A stretch of DNA of 64,000 nucleotides from Oceaniglobus ichthyenteri (GTDB lineage Bacteria; Pseudomonadota; Alphaproteobacteria; Rhodobacterales; Rhodobacteraceae). The stretch covers positions 186,001 to 250,000 of the forward strand of contig NZ_QAGK01000006.1 in NCBI RefSeq assembly GCF_003057885.1, in the 5' to 3' direction. Shown piece after piece: positions 9,149 through 17,874 of the stretch (positions within the stretch are counted from its first letter, which is position 1; the number at the start of each line of letters is the position of its first letter). The notes under the pieces were generated by a model, which made no database searches, was not told where the DNA came from, and saw only the letters and a program-made list of their open reading frames with translations. The position numbers and the translations under genes are program-made.

Positions 9149-9640
9149 TCAGAATCGGGTGCGCACCCTGAGGGAGGCGGAATTCATGCCGGGATTAAAC
9201 GGATTCGTATCGCCATTTGAAATGTGATCGACAGATAAAATCAAATCTGCACTGTCGGAAATCCGCGCGCCCAGCCCAATCAATGATCGAAACTGAAGGT
9301 TGCCGCCCAATATCGTTTCATCGGGGTTATAAATGCCGGGCATAAAGCTGACTTCGGCAAAGATGCCATTGGTAATGTCCAGATCGCCGACCACGCCAAC
9401 CCCGACCCAGGCATCGCCATCCGCGTCAATCCTGCCGGCCACACCCCAACCAAAGCTGAATGCGCCCCGCTGAAAAAACGGCACGGCGTGGTATTCAGCG
9501 ATCAGCCCCGCATCACCGGACTCAAGGTCACTTGTGAGGCCAAAATCGATACTTTGCGCCGCGCCAGCGCCAGAAAAGCCAACAAGGATCGCGGCGGCCA
9601 ATGCCGCCCGTATGACGCGCAACTTGCAGAATTTAGTCAT
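9149..9640 (-). CDS. PagL-like (acyloxyacyl hydrolase family) outer-membrane protein
   Basis: 163 aa with a signal peptide (residues 1-28, cut after GAGAAQS) and an eight-strand-barrel-like alternation ending in Phe. The C-terminal DHISNGDTNPFNPGMNS matches the PagL lipid A 3-O-deacylase active-site region: His139 and Ser141 are present, but the position 14 residues after the His, which is the catalytic Glu in characterised PagL, is Asn153. PagL removes the 3-O acyl chain of lipid A; whether this member is active is uncertain. Solitary gene, own RBS (CAGG), minus strand. Confidence 0.75.
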   Translation of the reverse strand: MTKFCKLRVIRAALAAAILVGFSGAGAAQSIDFGLTSDLESGDAGLIAEYHAVPFFQRGAFSFGWGVAGRIDADGDAWVGVGVVGDLDITNGIFAEVSFMPGIYNPDETILGGNLQFRSLIGLGARISDSADLILSVDHISNGDTNPFNPGMNSASLRVRTRF

Positions 9641-9837
9641 TCATTACCTGTTTCAAATTTTATGATATGCTGAAAATCGAGCCTTCGTTTCTTTTATTTA
9701 CAATCCGATTTTCCCCACAAGTGTTTGGTAACGGCAAACTGCGCTCTTGGTGTTTCAGTGTCTGAAAAGTCACTTTGTGATCGCCCCGCATCAACGACCA
9801 CCGGAAAAATCGCCCAGTTGCGCCCTCTTGATTGGAA

Positions 9838-11739
9838 TTAAAGGGGCCAGATGATCAGCAAAAGTGGCAGACTGACCATGACGACAAGGATCTCGACCAG
9901 CAGGCCCAGTTTCCAATAATCACTAAACCTGAACCCACCGGGGCCAAGGATCAGAGTGTTGTTCTGATGGCCGATAGGTGTGAGAAAGGCACAAGAGGCG
10001 CCAATCGCAACTGCCATCAGAAAACTGTCAGGATTGACACCCAAGGTGGATGCAATGCCCAGCGCAATAGGGCACAGAATGGCGGCAGTGGCGGCGTTGT
10101 TCATCACATCCGACAGAAACATCGTGGTGATCAAAACCACGGCCAGCGCGGCAATCGGATTGCTTTGCGCGATGGTGTCGACCAGAAACCGGGCCAGCAG
10201 ATCGGCGGCGCCCGTGGTCAGCATCGCGCCCGCAACCGGAATCAGCGCCGCCAACAGCACGATAACCGGCCAGTCGATAGAGGTGTAAATCTTGCGCAAC
10301 GGAACCGTACGCAGCACCATCGACGCCAGAACACCAAGCGCAAAACCAACAGGCGCAGGCAACAGGCCCAACGTGACAACGCCGATCGCGCCCACCATGA
10401 TGGCACCTGCAATGATCGCCATCTTTTTGTCGGGAATGCGCAATTCACGTTCGCCCAACGGCACGCAACCGGTATCGTTGATGAATTCCGCCACCGCCTC
10501 GGCCGGGCCCTGCATCAGCAACAGATCGCCCGATCTCAGCCTCAGATGACGCAGCCGCGCCTGCGGTGGCCGCCCTTCGCGCGAAACGGCAAGAAGATTG
10601 ACCCCATATCGCGTGCGCAATCGCAGATCACTGGCCGACCGGCCCACGATCGTCGATCCCGGCAAAACCGCCAGCTCCCTCAGCACGATTTCCTCGCTCA
10701 CGTCGTCGGCGTCATCGGCATCGGTGATTTCATCAGCCTGAAAGGGTGCTATCGCCGCGTCTTCATTGTCGTCTGACGGTGCCTTCTCTTCTTCCAGTTT
10801 GATATCAAAAACCGAAAGCGCCTCGGCCAGAGCGTCAACATCGGCCTGCAAAACCAGAATATCGCCGGCAAAAATACGCCTCCCGCCATGGGGCGCGGTA
10901 ATGGCCACATCATTGCGCACCAACCCGACGATCTGGGCACCGCTGTCTTCAATTTCGGCCTCAAAACCGCGCAGCGTCAGGCCGACGGCCTTGCCCTTTT
11001 CCGGTACGCGCACTTCGGTCAGATAGGCGCCGGTGTCAAATCCATCTGCGGCGGCCGATTTGCGCGCGGGCACCAGCCGCCAACCGATCAGCGCGATAAA
11101 AATCACCCCCAGTCCCGCCACCGCAACCCCCACCGGGGCGAAATCAAACATCTCGAACTGGCCCAATCCCGCCTCTTGGCGAAACCCCGAAACGATCAGG
11201 TTGGGCGGCGTTCCCACCAATGTCGTCATACCGCCCAGGATTGTGCCAAAGGCCAGCGGCATCAAAATCTGTCCCGGTGCAAGGTTCAACCGCCCCGAAA
11301 CCTGAACCGCAATCGGCATCAAAAGCGCCATCGCGCCGACATTGTTCATGAATCCCGACAGCGCCGCGCCCAACCCGATCAGCGCCAGAAGCGTCACCGT
11401 CTGACCGGCATCGCGCGGCAGAATCCTGCGGGCCAGCCAATCCACCGCGCCGGTATTGCGCAACCCCTGGCTTAACACCAGAACACAGGCAACGGTGATC
11501 ACCGCAGGGTGGCCGAACCCGGCAAATGCGTCGCCCGACGGAACCACACCGACAATGACACAGGCCATCAAAGCGGCCAACGCCACCACATCATGGCGAA
11601 ACCGGCCCCACAAAAACAGCCCCATCATCGCGGCAAGAATGGCAAAGATCATGATCTGCGGGGTGCTCAAAATTGCAGCCTTTTGTTGTGACACCACATA
11701 AGATCTGTCGCGCGATGGCGCGCCGATCTGCGTCAACAC
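9838..11739 (-). CDS. SLC13/DASS-type permease with two TrkA-C domains
   Basis: 633 aa inner-membrane anion or dicarboxylate/sulfate-type transporter. Two membrane blocks (roughly residues 30-220 and 430-630) flank a cytoplasmic region of two RCK_C (TrkA-C) domains; the first block holds GFMNNVGAMALLMP and VGTPPNLIVSGF, the second MNNAATAAILCPIA and the final hydrophobic helix. The substrate cannot be read from sequence; candidates are sulfate, C4-dicarboxylates or other oxyanions. The start is probably GTG 11739 because AAGGGA lies about six bases before it, although a GTG pair near residue 15 is possible. Confidence 0.85.
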   Translation of the reverse strand: MLTQIGAPSRDRSYVVSQQKAAILSTPQIMIFAILAAMMGLFLWGRFRHDVVALAALMACVIVGVVPSGDAFAGFGHPAVITVACVLVLSQGLRNTGAVDWLARRILPRDAGQTVTLLALIGLGAALSGFMNNVGAMALLMPIAVQVSGRLNLAPGQILMPLAFGTILGGMTTLVGTPPNLIVSGFRQEAGLGQFEMFDFAPVGVAVAGLGVIFIALIGWRLVPARKSAAADGFDTGAYLTEVRVPEKGKAVGLTLRGFEAEIEDSGAQIVGLVRNDVAITAPHGGRRIFAGDILVLQADVDALAEALSVFDIKLEEEKAPSDDNEDAAIAPFQADEITDADDADDVSEEIVLRELAVLPGSTIVGRSASDLRLRTRYGVNLLAVSREGRPPQARLRHLRLRSGDLLLMQGPAEAVAEFINDTGCVPLGERELRIPDKKMAIIAGAIMVGAIGVVTLGLLPAPVGFALGVLASMVLRTVPLRKIYTSIDWPVIVLLAALIPVAGAMLTTGAADLLARFLVDTIAQSNPIAALAVVLITTMFLSDVMNNAATAAILCPIALGIASTLGVNPDSFLMAVAIGASCAFLTPIGHQNNTLILGPGGFRFSDYWKLGLLVEILVVMVSLPLLLIIWPL

Positions 11740-11961
11740 ACAGCAATCCCTTGTGTGGATGGCTTTTGCAATCCAAATCCCATCAATGCCATGGGTGTTC
11801 GGCCCCCGCGTTCTACGAAATCGGTTTTGCGTTACCCGCCAGGTTTGCGCCGAGGTCAGGACGGATCAGCGTCGTCGCACCCTGCACACTGACTGCGCGT
11901 CAAATATACTTCGAACCGTCATCACAAGAACCTGCGCCAGAAAGCAGGCCGTGAATGTTTG

Positions 11962-11987
11962 AAAACCCTACGCCCGCCCGCGTAGGG
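11962..11987 (-). terminator. terminator overlapping the aroB stop codon
   Basis: Stem CCCTACGC / GCGTAGGG with a 6-base loop followed by TTTTC on the minus strand. The upstream arm overlaps the last aroB codons, so coding and termination share sequence. Confidence 0.7.
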
Positions 11988-13083
11988 CATCGCCCAGCAC
12001 GGTTTGCAATACCGTCACCGGCACATCATCGGTTACAAAAGCCTGACCAATCCGGCGGGCCATGATGAAATTGATCTTTCCATCCATCACCTTCTTATCC
12101 TGCCCCATCAGATCAATCAACGTGTCGGCATCCGGCAAATCGCCGGGAATATCGGCGAGATCGGTTTTCATCCCCATCGATTTCAAATGTGCGCGGACGC
12201 GGCTTGGGTCTTCTTGCGGGCACAGGCCCAGACGCGCCGATACCTCAAATGCCAGACCACAACCGATGGCGACGCCTTCACCGTGCAACAACCGGTCGGA
12301 ATATCCCGTGGCCGATTCCAGGGCGTGGCAAAACGTATGGCCCAGATTCAACAGCGCGCGATCGCCCTGTTCGGTTTCGTCGCGCGCCACGATATCCGCC
12401 TTGGCCTGAACCGAGCGGCGCACCGCTTCGATCCGCAAATCGACATCACCGGCGGCCAAAGCGGGGCCGTTTTCCTCTAACCAGGTGAAAAACGCGTCAT
12501 CCCCCAGCAAACCATATTTCACCACCTCGCCGTAGCCCGACAAAAACTCGCGCCCCGGCAGCGTTTCAAGTGCGGTAATATCGGCCAGAACCAATGAGGG
12601 TTGGTGAAACGCCCCGATCAGGTTTTTCCCTTGGGGCGCGTTGATCCCGGTTTTGCCCCCAACCGAGCTGTCAACCTGCGCCAGCAGCGACGTCGGAATT
12701 TGCACAAACCGCACGCCCCGGCGCAACACGGCCGCCGCGAACCCGGCCAAATCGCCAATCACGCCGCCGCCCAATGCGATCACCACATCGCGGCGTTCGA
12801 TTTTCTGCGCCAGCAGCCATTCAACCGCGCGGGTGAACTGCGGCCAGCCTTTGGTGCCTTCGCCCGCAGGCAGCGCCAGCGACACCATGTCGATCCCCGC
12901 ATCCTGCAACCCGGCGCGCAGCGTTTCCAACTGCGCCTTGGCCACATTTTCATCGGTCAGAACGGCAACACGGGGCCGGTGCAACAGCGGCGCAATATGC
13001 CGACCCGCCTGCCCGATCAGCCCCGCACCGATCATCACGTCATAGGCGCGCGCCCCCAATTCCACCCGTACAGTCGTTGTCAT
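11968..13083 (-). CDS. aroB: 3-dehydroquinate synthase
   Basis: Second step of the shikimate pathway: converts DAHP to 3-dehydroquinate using NAD+ and a divalent metal. 371 aa, normal length, with LPAGEGTKGW, the NAD-binding ALGGGVIGDLAGFAAA, KTGINAPQGKNLIGAFHQP and LNLGHTFCHALE (metal ligand His). It overlaps aroK by four bases (ATGA), so the two genes are translationally coupled. Confidence 0.97.
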   Translation of the reverse strand: MTTTVRVELGARAYDVMIGAGLIGQAGRHIAPLLHRPRVAVLTDENVAKAQLETLRAGLQDAGIDMVSLALPAGEGTKGWPQFTRAVEWLLAQKIERRDVVIALGGGVIGDLAGFAAAVLRRGVRFVQIPTSLLAQVDSSVGGKTGINAPQGKNLIGAFHQPSLVLADITALETLPGREFLSGYGEVVKYGLLGDDAFFTWLEENGPALAAGDVDLRIEAVRRSVQAKADIVARDETEQGDRALLNLGHTFCHALESATGYSDRLLHGEGVAIGCGLAFEVSARLGLCPQEDPSRVRAHLKSMGMKTDLADIPGDLPDADTLIDLMGQDKKVMDGKINFIMARRIGQAFVTDDVPVTVLQTVLGDALRGRA

Positions 13084-13631
13084 GTCTTACCCTTTGCCAA
13101 TACATCCGGGCGGCTGGCCAAGGCCGCGATCACCTGATCGGCCATATCTTCGATCGTATATCCCGGCTGACTCTCGACAGTCAGATCGGCCAGGGCGTAA
13201 TACGGCACGCGGGTCGCGAAAATCTCTTGCAACGTGGCGAATGGATCAACGGTGCGCAACAACGGGCGTGTGTCCTTGTGGCGCACCCGCGACCACAACA
13301 GTTTCACATCGGCGTTCAACCAGACCGACACGCCATACTGCGAAATCAACTCCCGGTTGCCCCTCGTCATAAATGCCCCACCCCCGGTTGATAAGATTCC
13401 CGGTTCGATCTGCAACAACCGCTCGATCACCTGGGATTCCTTGGCGCGAAAGAATGCCTCGCCATCGCGAGAGAATATTTCGGCGATGGTCCGGTTGGCT
13501 GCCGCCTCAAGCGCTTGATCCGAATCGCGAAACGCCACATTCAACCGCCGTGCCAACGCCGTGCCCACCGCGGTTTTCCCAGCCCCCATCATGCCAACCA
13601 AGACAACAGTTTTCTTCAGTCGATAGGGCAC
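13080..13631 (-). CDS. aroK: shikimate kinase
   Basis: Phosphorylates shikimate at the 3-hydroxyl with ATP. 183 aa if it starts at GTG 13631 (VPYRLKKTVVLVGMMGAGKTAVG): P-loop GMMGAGKTAVG, shikimate-binding DSD and GGGAF, and the lid Arg in DTRPLL are all visible. No ATG exists near the required N-terminus, so the start is inferred from family length; the long open frame upstream is not part of the gene. It ends inside the aroB start codon. Confidence 0.93.
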   Translation of the reverse strand: MPYRLKKTVVLVGMMGAGKTAVGTALARRLNVAFRDSDQALEAAANRTIAEIFSRDGEAFFRAKESQVIERLLQIEPGILSTGGGAFMTRGNRELISQYGVSVWLNADVKLLWSRVRHKDTRPLLRTVDPFATLQEIFATRVPYYALADLTVESQPGYTIEDMADQVIAALASRPDVLAKGKT

Positions 13632-13757
13632 GCGGGCGACGTCTCGCTTATTGATTGGGTTTCTTTTCCTGAATGGCGTGATCTTGCCGAAAAGACCATA
13701 TATAAACGTAACAATCGGGCCAGAAGAGCCCGCCAAGGCAGGAACGGGACAAGACAG

Positions 13758-13895
13758 ATGAAGATTCGAATATTCAAGTTGCTGGTCGTCTTGGCATTGA
13801 TCGGGTTTGCGGGCCTTTCGGTCTATGCCTATTTCGGCGATCTCAGCCCGGAACGCACGCAGATTACCGAACCGGTGCGGTTGAATGCAAATTAA
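13758..13895 (+). CDS. 45-aa single-pass membrane peptide
   Basis: MKIRIFKLLVVLALIGFAGL followed by SVYAYFGDLSPERTQITEPV: a short basic N-terminus, one transmembrane helix and a polar tail. Unrecognised as a named family. It is divergent from aroK, overlaps the next gene by 11 bases and is therefore probably translated with it. Too short to give more, but the overlap and hydrophobic pattern support it being real. Confidence 0.65.
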   Translation: MKIRIFKLLVVLALIGFAGLSVYAYFGDLSPERTQITEPVRLNAN

Positions 13896-15435
13896 GAACG
13901 GAATTATCGCCATGGCCGGGCTGGCCCTGGCGACTGGCTTTGGCACGCCGGGGTTTGCACAGGCTCCGCTTTCGGCGATCGACTGGTTATCGGACAGTGT
14001 GATTCTGCCCGCGCCCGTTGCAAAACCGCGTGCGCCCCGTGAAAAAGACATCGTCACATCGGCCCTGCCCGAATCGATCACCGTGCGCCCGCTGGATGCG
14101 CCCACCCCCGACACGGTTGGCCTTGTATCGGCGCGCCGATTGGGCCTGCCCGGTGATATCTGGGGCGCGTCGTCCTCTGCGCAGCTTGCCCGCCTGCTGG
14201 CCACCCATCGACCCAGCGATATTCCGGCACTGCGCGATCTTTACAAGGCGTTGCTGGTGGCGGAATTGGATCCGCCACTGGATTCCAACGGCGATAAAAC
14301 GCTGTTTCTCGCCCGGATCGATGCGTTACTGGCGATGGGTGCCTTGACTGACGCCGCTGAATTGCTGGATCGTGCGGGCCGTACCGAGCCGATGTATTTC
14401 GTGCGCTGGTTTGATATTTCGCTGTTGATCGGCACCGAAAACCGCGCCTGTGAACGCATGCGCGCCCTGCCACAGATTTCGCCCACCTATGGCGCGCGGA
14501 TTTTCTGTCTGGCGCGGGGCGGCGATTGGCAGGCCGCTGCCGTCACGTTGGAAACCGCCGAAATCCTTGGCCTGCTTGATCCACAAGAGGACGCATTGTT
14601 GGCGCGATTCCTGTTGGCCGAACTGTCCGAAGATGCAGAGCCTTTGCCGCCCCAACGCGCGCCATCGCCTTTGGTGTTTTCGATGTATGCCGCCGTGGGC
14701 GAACCTTTGGCCACGCCCAACCTGCCGTTGGCGTTTGCCCATGCCGATTTGCGCCCCGTGACAGGATGGAAGGCGCGGATCGCCGCCGCCGAACGTCTGG
14801 CGCGGGCCGGCGCGATTGATGGACACCGGTTGATCGAAATCTACAGCGAACGTTTGCCCGCCGCGTCGGGCGGGGTGTGGGATCGTATTGATGCGGTTCA
14901 GGAATTTGCCGTCGGGCTGAACCGGTCCGACCCCACCGCCGTATCGGCCGCCCTGCCCGCCGCCTGGGCCGCAATGGTGGCAGCCGGGCTTGAAGTGCCG
15001 TTCGCCGAAGCGGTGGCAGAACCGTTGGAGCATCTGCCCCTGAGCGGTGGCGCGCAGGATATCCAACTAAAGGTCGGCCTGCTGTCGCCCGATTACCGCA
15101 GCGCGGCCGCCCGCACCAAAGGCCGCATGCCACAGCACGCCTTCTGGCTGGCCCTGGCCCAGGATGAAACCGCCCGCGCCACCCCCACTGACCCCCTCGC
15201 CGGGGCGCTGCGCGATGGGTTTGGCACCGAAACCCTGTCTGACCCGATGCAAACCCTGATTGATCAAAATCGCCGGGGCGAAGCGATTTTGCGCGCCATC
15301 GACATGTTTGCCACGGGCGCCTCGGGTAATTTTGATGAGCTGCAACAGGCGGTTGCAACCCTGCGCGCCGTCGGGCTGAACGATGCCGCACAGCGCGCCG
15401 CGTTGCAGTTGTTGATCTTGGATCCCGCGCAATGA
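13885..15435 (+). CDS. secreted repeat-like hypothetical protein upstream of xerD
   Basis: 516 aa. A signal peptide (IIAMAGLALATGFGTPGFAQ) is followed by a Pro-rich segment and then Ala/Leu-rich helical pairs resembling TPR-like solenoid repeats (for example DAAELLDRAGRTEP and RRGEAILRAIDMFATG). I do not recognise a characterised family. Predicted periplasmic. It overlaps the 45-aa peptide in front and the xerD start behind (4 bases), so the three genes look like one operon. The association with xerD may be only genomic. Confidence 0.75.
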   Translation: MQIKNGIIAMAGLALATGFGTPGFAQAPLSAIDWLSDSVILPAPVAKPRAPREKDIVTSALPESITVRPLDAPTPDTVGLVSARRLGLPGDIWGASSSAQLARLLATHRPSDIPALRDLYKALLVAELDPPLDSNGDKTLFLARIDALLAMGALTDAAELLDRAGRTEPMYFVRWFDISLLIGTENRACERMRALPQISPTYGARIFCLARGGDWQAAAVTLETAEILGLLDPQEDALLARFLLAELSEDAEPLPPQRAPSPLVFSMYAAVGEPLATPNLPLAFAHADLRPVTGWKARIAAAERLARAGAIDGHRLIEIYSERLPAASGGVWDRIDAVQEFAVGLNRSDPTAVSAALPAAWAAMVAAGLEVPFAEAVAEPLEHLPLSGGAQDIQLKVGLLSPDYRSAAARTKGRMPQHAFWLALAQDETARATPTDPLAGALRDGFGTETLSDPMQTLIDQNRRGEAILRAIDMFATGASGNFDELQQAVATLRAVGLNDAAQRAALQLLILDPAQ

Positions 15436-16367
15436 CTGTTTCAATGCCCCGCCGCATCCAAACCTTTCTTGAGGCGCAGGCCGCCGAACTGGACGCCGCT
15501 GAAAACACCCGCCTGGCCTATGCGCGCGATCTGACCAATTTCGCCGATTGGCTGGGCTATCACGGAATGGATTTCGACACCGCACAGCGCGAAGATATCG
15601 AAGCCTACATGGTGTCCTGCGACGCCGAAGGGCTGGCGCAATCCACCCGCGCGCGGCGCCTGTCGGCTATCAAACAACTGTACCGGTTCGGCTTCGAAGA
15701 AGGCTGGCGCGCCGATAATCCGGCGATCCAGATCAAAGGCCCGGGGCGCGCCAAACGTCTGCCCAAAACCCTGAGTGTAGATGAAGTGGACCGCCTGATC
15801 GGGGCGGCGCAAACCGCCGGAACATCGCGCCAGGATCGGCTGCGCAACACCTGCCTGATGGAGATCCTCTATGCCACCGGAATGCGGGTGAGCGAGCTTG
15901 TGTCGCTGCCGGTCAGTGCGGCGCGGGGCGATCCGCGCATGTTGCTGGTGCGTGGCAAGGGCGGCAAGGAACGCATGGTGCCACTGTCACCCTCGGCGCG
16001 GGACGCGCTGACCGTCTGGTTGCAAACCTGGGATGAGATCAATGAAGAGCGCATCGCAAAGCGCGCCCAGCCTTCGAAATTCCTGTTTCCCACCCACAGC
16101 AAGCAAGGCCATCTGACACGCCATCGGTTTTATACCCTGATCAAGGAACTCGCAGTTGCGGGCGGCGTTTCGCCCGACAAGGTGACACCCCACACCCTGC
16201 GCCATGCCTTTGCCACACACCTGTTGGCGGGGGGGGCCGATCTGCGATCAATCCAGACGCTTTTGGGCCATGCCGATGTATCAACAACCGAGATTTACAC
16301 CCATGTATTGGATGAACGGCTGCGCGAACTGGTGTTGGAACATCACCCGATGGCCAATGATGAATGA
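15432..16367 (+). CDS. xerD: site-specific tyrosine recombinase XerD
   Basis: Resolves chromosome dimers at dif together with XerC. 311 aa with an N-terminal SAM-like DNA-binding domain and a C-terminal catalytic domain; catalytic residues are Arg152 (ATGMRVSEL), Lys176, His254-Arg257 (HTLRHAFATHLL), His280 and nucleophile Tyr289 (TTEIYTHV). The GHADVSTTEIYTHV ending favours XerD over XerC. Housekeeping gene, not linked to the mobile region further on. Starts four bases inside the preceding gene. Confidence 0.94.
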   Translation: MTVSMPRRIQTFLEAQAAELDAAENTRLAYARDLTNFADWLGYHGMDFDTAQREDIEAYMVSCDAEGLAQSTRARRLSAIKQLYRFGFEEGWRADNPAIQIKGPGRAKRLPKTLSVDEVDRLIGAAQTAGTSRQDRLRNTCLMEILYATGMRVSELVSLPVSAARGDPRMLLVRGKGGKERMVPLSPSARDALTVWLQTWDEINEERIAKRAQPSKFLFPTHSKQGHLTRHRFYTLIKELAVAGGVSPDKVTPHTLRHAFATHLLAGGADLRSIQTLLGHADVSTTEIYTHVLDERLRELVLEHHPMANDE

Positions 16368-16485
16368 CCCGGCCCACACCATAACCCCATGACGCGCCCC
16401 CACCCCCGACCATCGCCCAAGCCTTGAACGCCTGGCCGTGAATGCCCATAACTCCCTAAAATCAGTATCAGGAAAGACCGCTATA

Positions 16486-17793
16486 ATGGAAACCGCCACC
16501 ACCGTTCTGGATGTCACCTTTTGGGTAACGTGCGGTATCATCTTTTTCCTTCTGCTTACCTCTGCCTTTTTCTCGGGCACCGAAACCGCATTGACCGCGG
16601 CATCGCGCGGGCGGTTGCGATCAAACGCTGACCGGGGTGACAAGGGCGCGGTGATCGCGTTGAAAATCAAGGAAGACGACGAACGGTTTATCGGCGCCAT
16701 TCTCATGGGCAACAATATCGCCAACGTGGTGGCCACATCGCTGGCCACGGCGGTGTTGACGAAACTGTTCGGTGTCAATGGCGTGGTCTATGCGTCGCTG
16801 GTGATGACCGCGCTGATCCTGATTTTTGCCGAGGTGTTGCCAAAGACATTCGCCATCACCCGCCCCGATATTGCATCCTCCTTTGCAGCGCCAATCGTGA
16901 TTTGGGTCATCCGCATTCTGTCGCCCCTTGTGACGGGCGTGCAATTTGTCGTGCGCGCGTCACTGCGGCTGGTTGGGGTGCGGATTGATCCCAACAGTAA
17001 TGTTCTGGCCGTGCGCGAGGAAATCGCCGGGGCGCTGAACCTTGGCCACTCCGAAGGGGTGGTGGAAAAGGAAGATCGCGACCGGATTTTGGGCGCGCTC
17101 GACCTGGCCGAGCGCACAGTCGAGGAAATCATGTTGCACCGGTCAAAAATCAAGATGATCGACGTGTCGGTTCCACCGCAGGAAATGTTGGAGCAATGCC
17201 TGATTTCGCCCCACACGCGCCTGCCGATCTATCGCGGCACCCAAGAGGAAATCGTCGGCGTGATCCACGCCAAGGATCTGTTGCGCGCGATGTACACCAA
17301 ACGGCAGGCCAACGAAGAAAAAAGCGACCCGTTAGAGGATTTCGACATCATGGATGTGGCGATGAAGCCATATTTCGTGCCCGAAACCACCACGCTTGAT
17401 GATCAAATGCGCCAATTCTTGCGTCGGCACACGCATTTCGCGCTGGTGGTCGATGAATACGGGGCGCTGCAGGGTTTGATCACGCTTGAGGATATTCTGG
17501 AAGAAATCGTCGGGGAAATCACCGATGAATTCGATGTCGATTCCGAAAACCCCCTGCGCAAGGCGGATAATGGCGATTTTCTGGTCGATGGTGCGATGAC
17601 AATCCGGGATTTCAACCGCGCCACGGAATGGTCCCTGCCCGATGATGAGGCCAATACCGTTGCCGGCCTGGTCATTCACGAGGCCCAGACGATCCCGACC
17701 CAGGGCCAAGTGTTTTCGTTTCACGGTTACCGGTTCGAAGTTGCGCAGCGCAAGGATAACCGGATTACACGGCTTAAAATTCGCGCCCTCTAG
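16486..17793 (+). CDS. HlyC/CorC (CNNM-CBS-CorC) family membrane protein
   Basis: 435 aa. Residues 1-190 form a DUF21/CNNM transmembrane domain (SAFFSGTETALTAASRGRL; FAEVLPKTFAITRPD), then a CBS pair (about 205-330, with HTRLPIYRGTQEEIVGVIHAKDL and VVDEYGALQGLITLEDILEEIVGEI) and a C-terminal CorC_HlyC FAD-like domain ending near residue 430. The family is implicated in Mg2+/Co2+ efflux; old annotations call it hemolysin. ATG 16486 with AGGAAAG upstream is chosen over GTG 16438. Confidence 0.9.
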   Translation: METATTVLDVTFWVTCGIIFFLLLTSAFFSGTETALTAASRGRLRSNADRGDKGAVIALKIKEDDERFIGAILMGNNIANVVATSLATAVLTKLFGVNGVVYASLVMTALILIFAEVLPKTFAITRPDIASSFAAPIVIWVIRILSPLVTGVQFVVRASLRLVGVRIDPNSNVLAVREEIAGALNLGHSEGVVEKEDRDRILGALDLAERTVEEIMLHRSKIKMIDVSVPPQEMLEQCLISPHTRLPIYRGTQEEIVGVIHAKDLLRAMYTKRQANEEKSDPLEDFDIMDVAMKPYFVPETTTLDDQMRQFLRRHTHFALVVDEYGALQGLITLEDILEEIVGEITDEFDVDSENPLRKADNGDFLVDGAMTIRDFNRATEWSLPDDEANTVAGLVIHEAQTIPTQGQVFSFHGYRFEVAQRKDNRITRLKIRAL

Positions 17794-17810
17794 GGCGTTG
17801 CGTCCCGCCT

Positions 17811-17863
17811 CCTGGGGGGCCAGCCCCCCAGACCCCCCGGGATATTTCCGGCAATGAAAAGAC
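17811..17863 (+). repeat. intergenic repeat element, copy A
   Basis: A GC hairpin (CTGGGGGGC / GCCCCCCAG) directly followed by a CCCCCCGGGATATTT block and a purine-rich GGCAATGAAAAG. The same design occurs at 50091-50140 and, with another upstream half, at 54011 and 41625. It begins 18 bases after the corC-like stop codon. Confidence 0.75.
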
Positions 17864-17874
17864 CAAGCGGCGGT

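Noticed and set aside
13632-14204. N-terminal extension of aroK
   Set aside because: The open frame upstream lies over the divergent gene 13885-15435 and has no shikimate kinase similarity.
15432-16367. xerD as a mobile-element integrase
   Set aside because: The catalytic and C-terminal motifs fit housekeeping XerD and no element borders are nearby.
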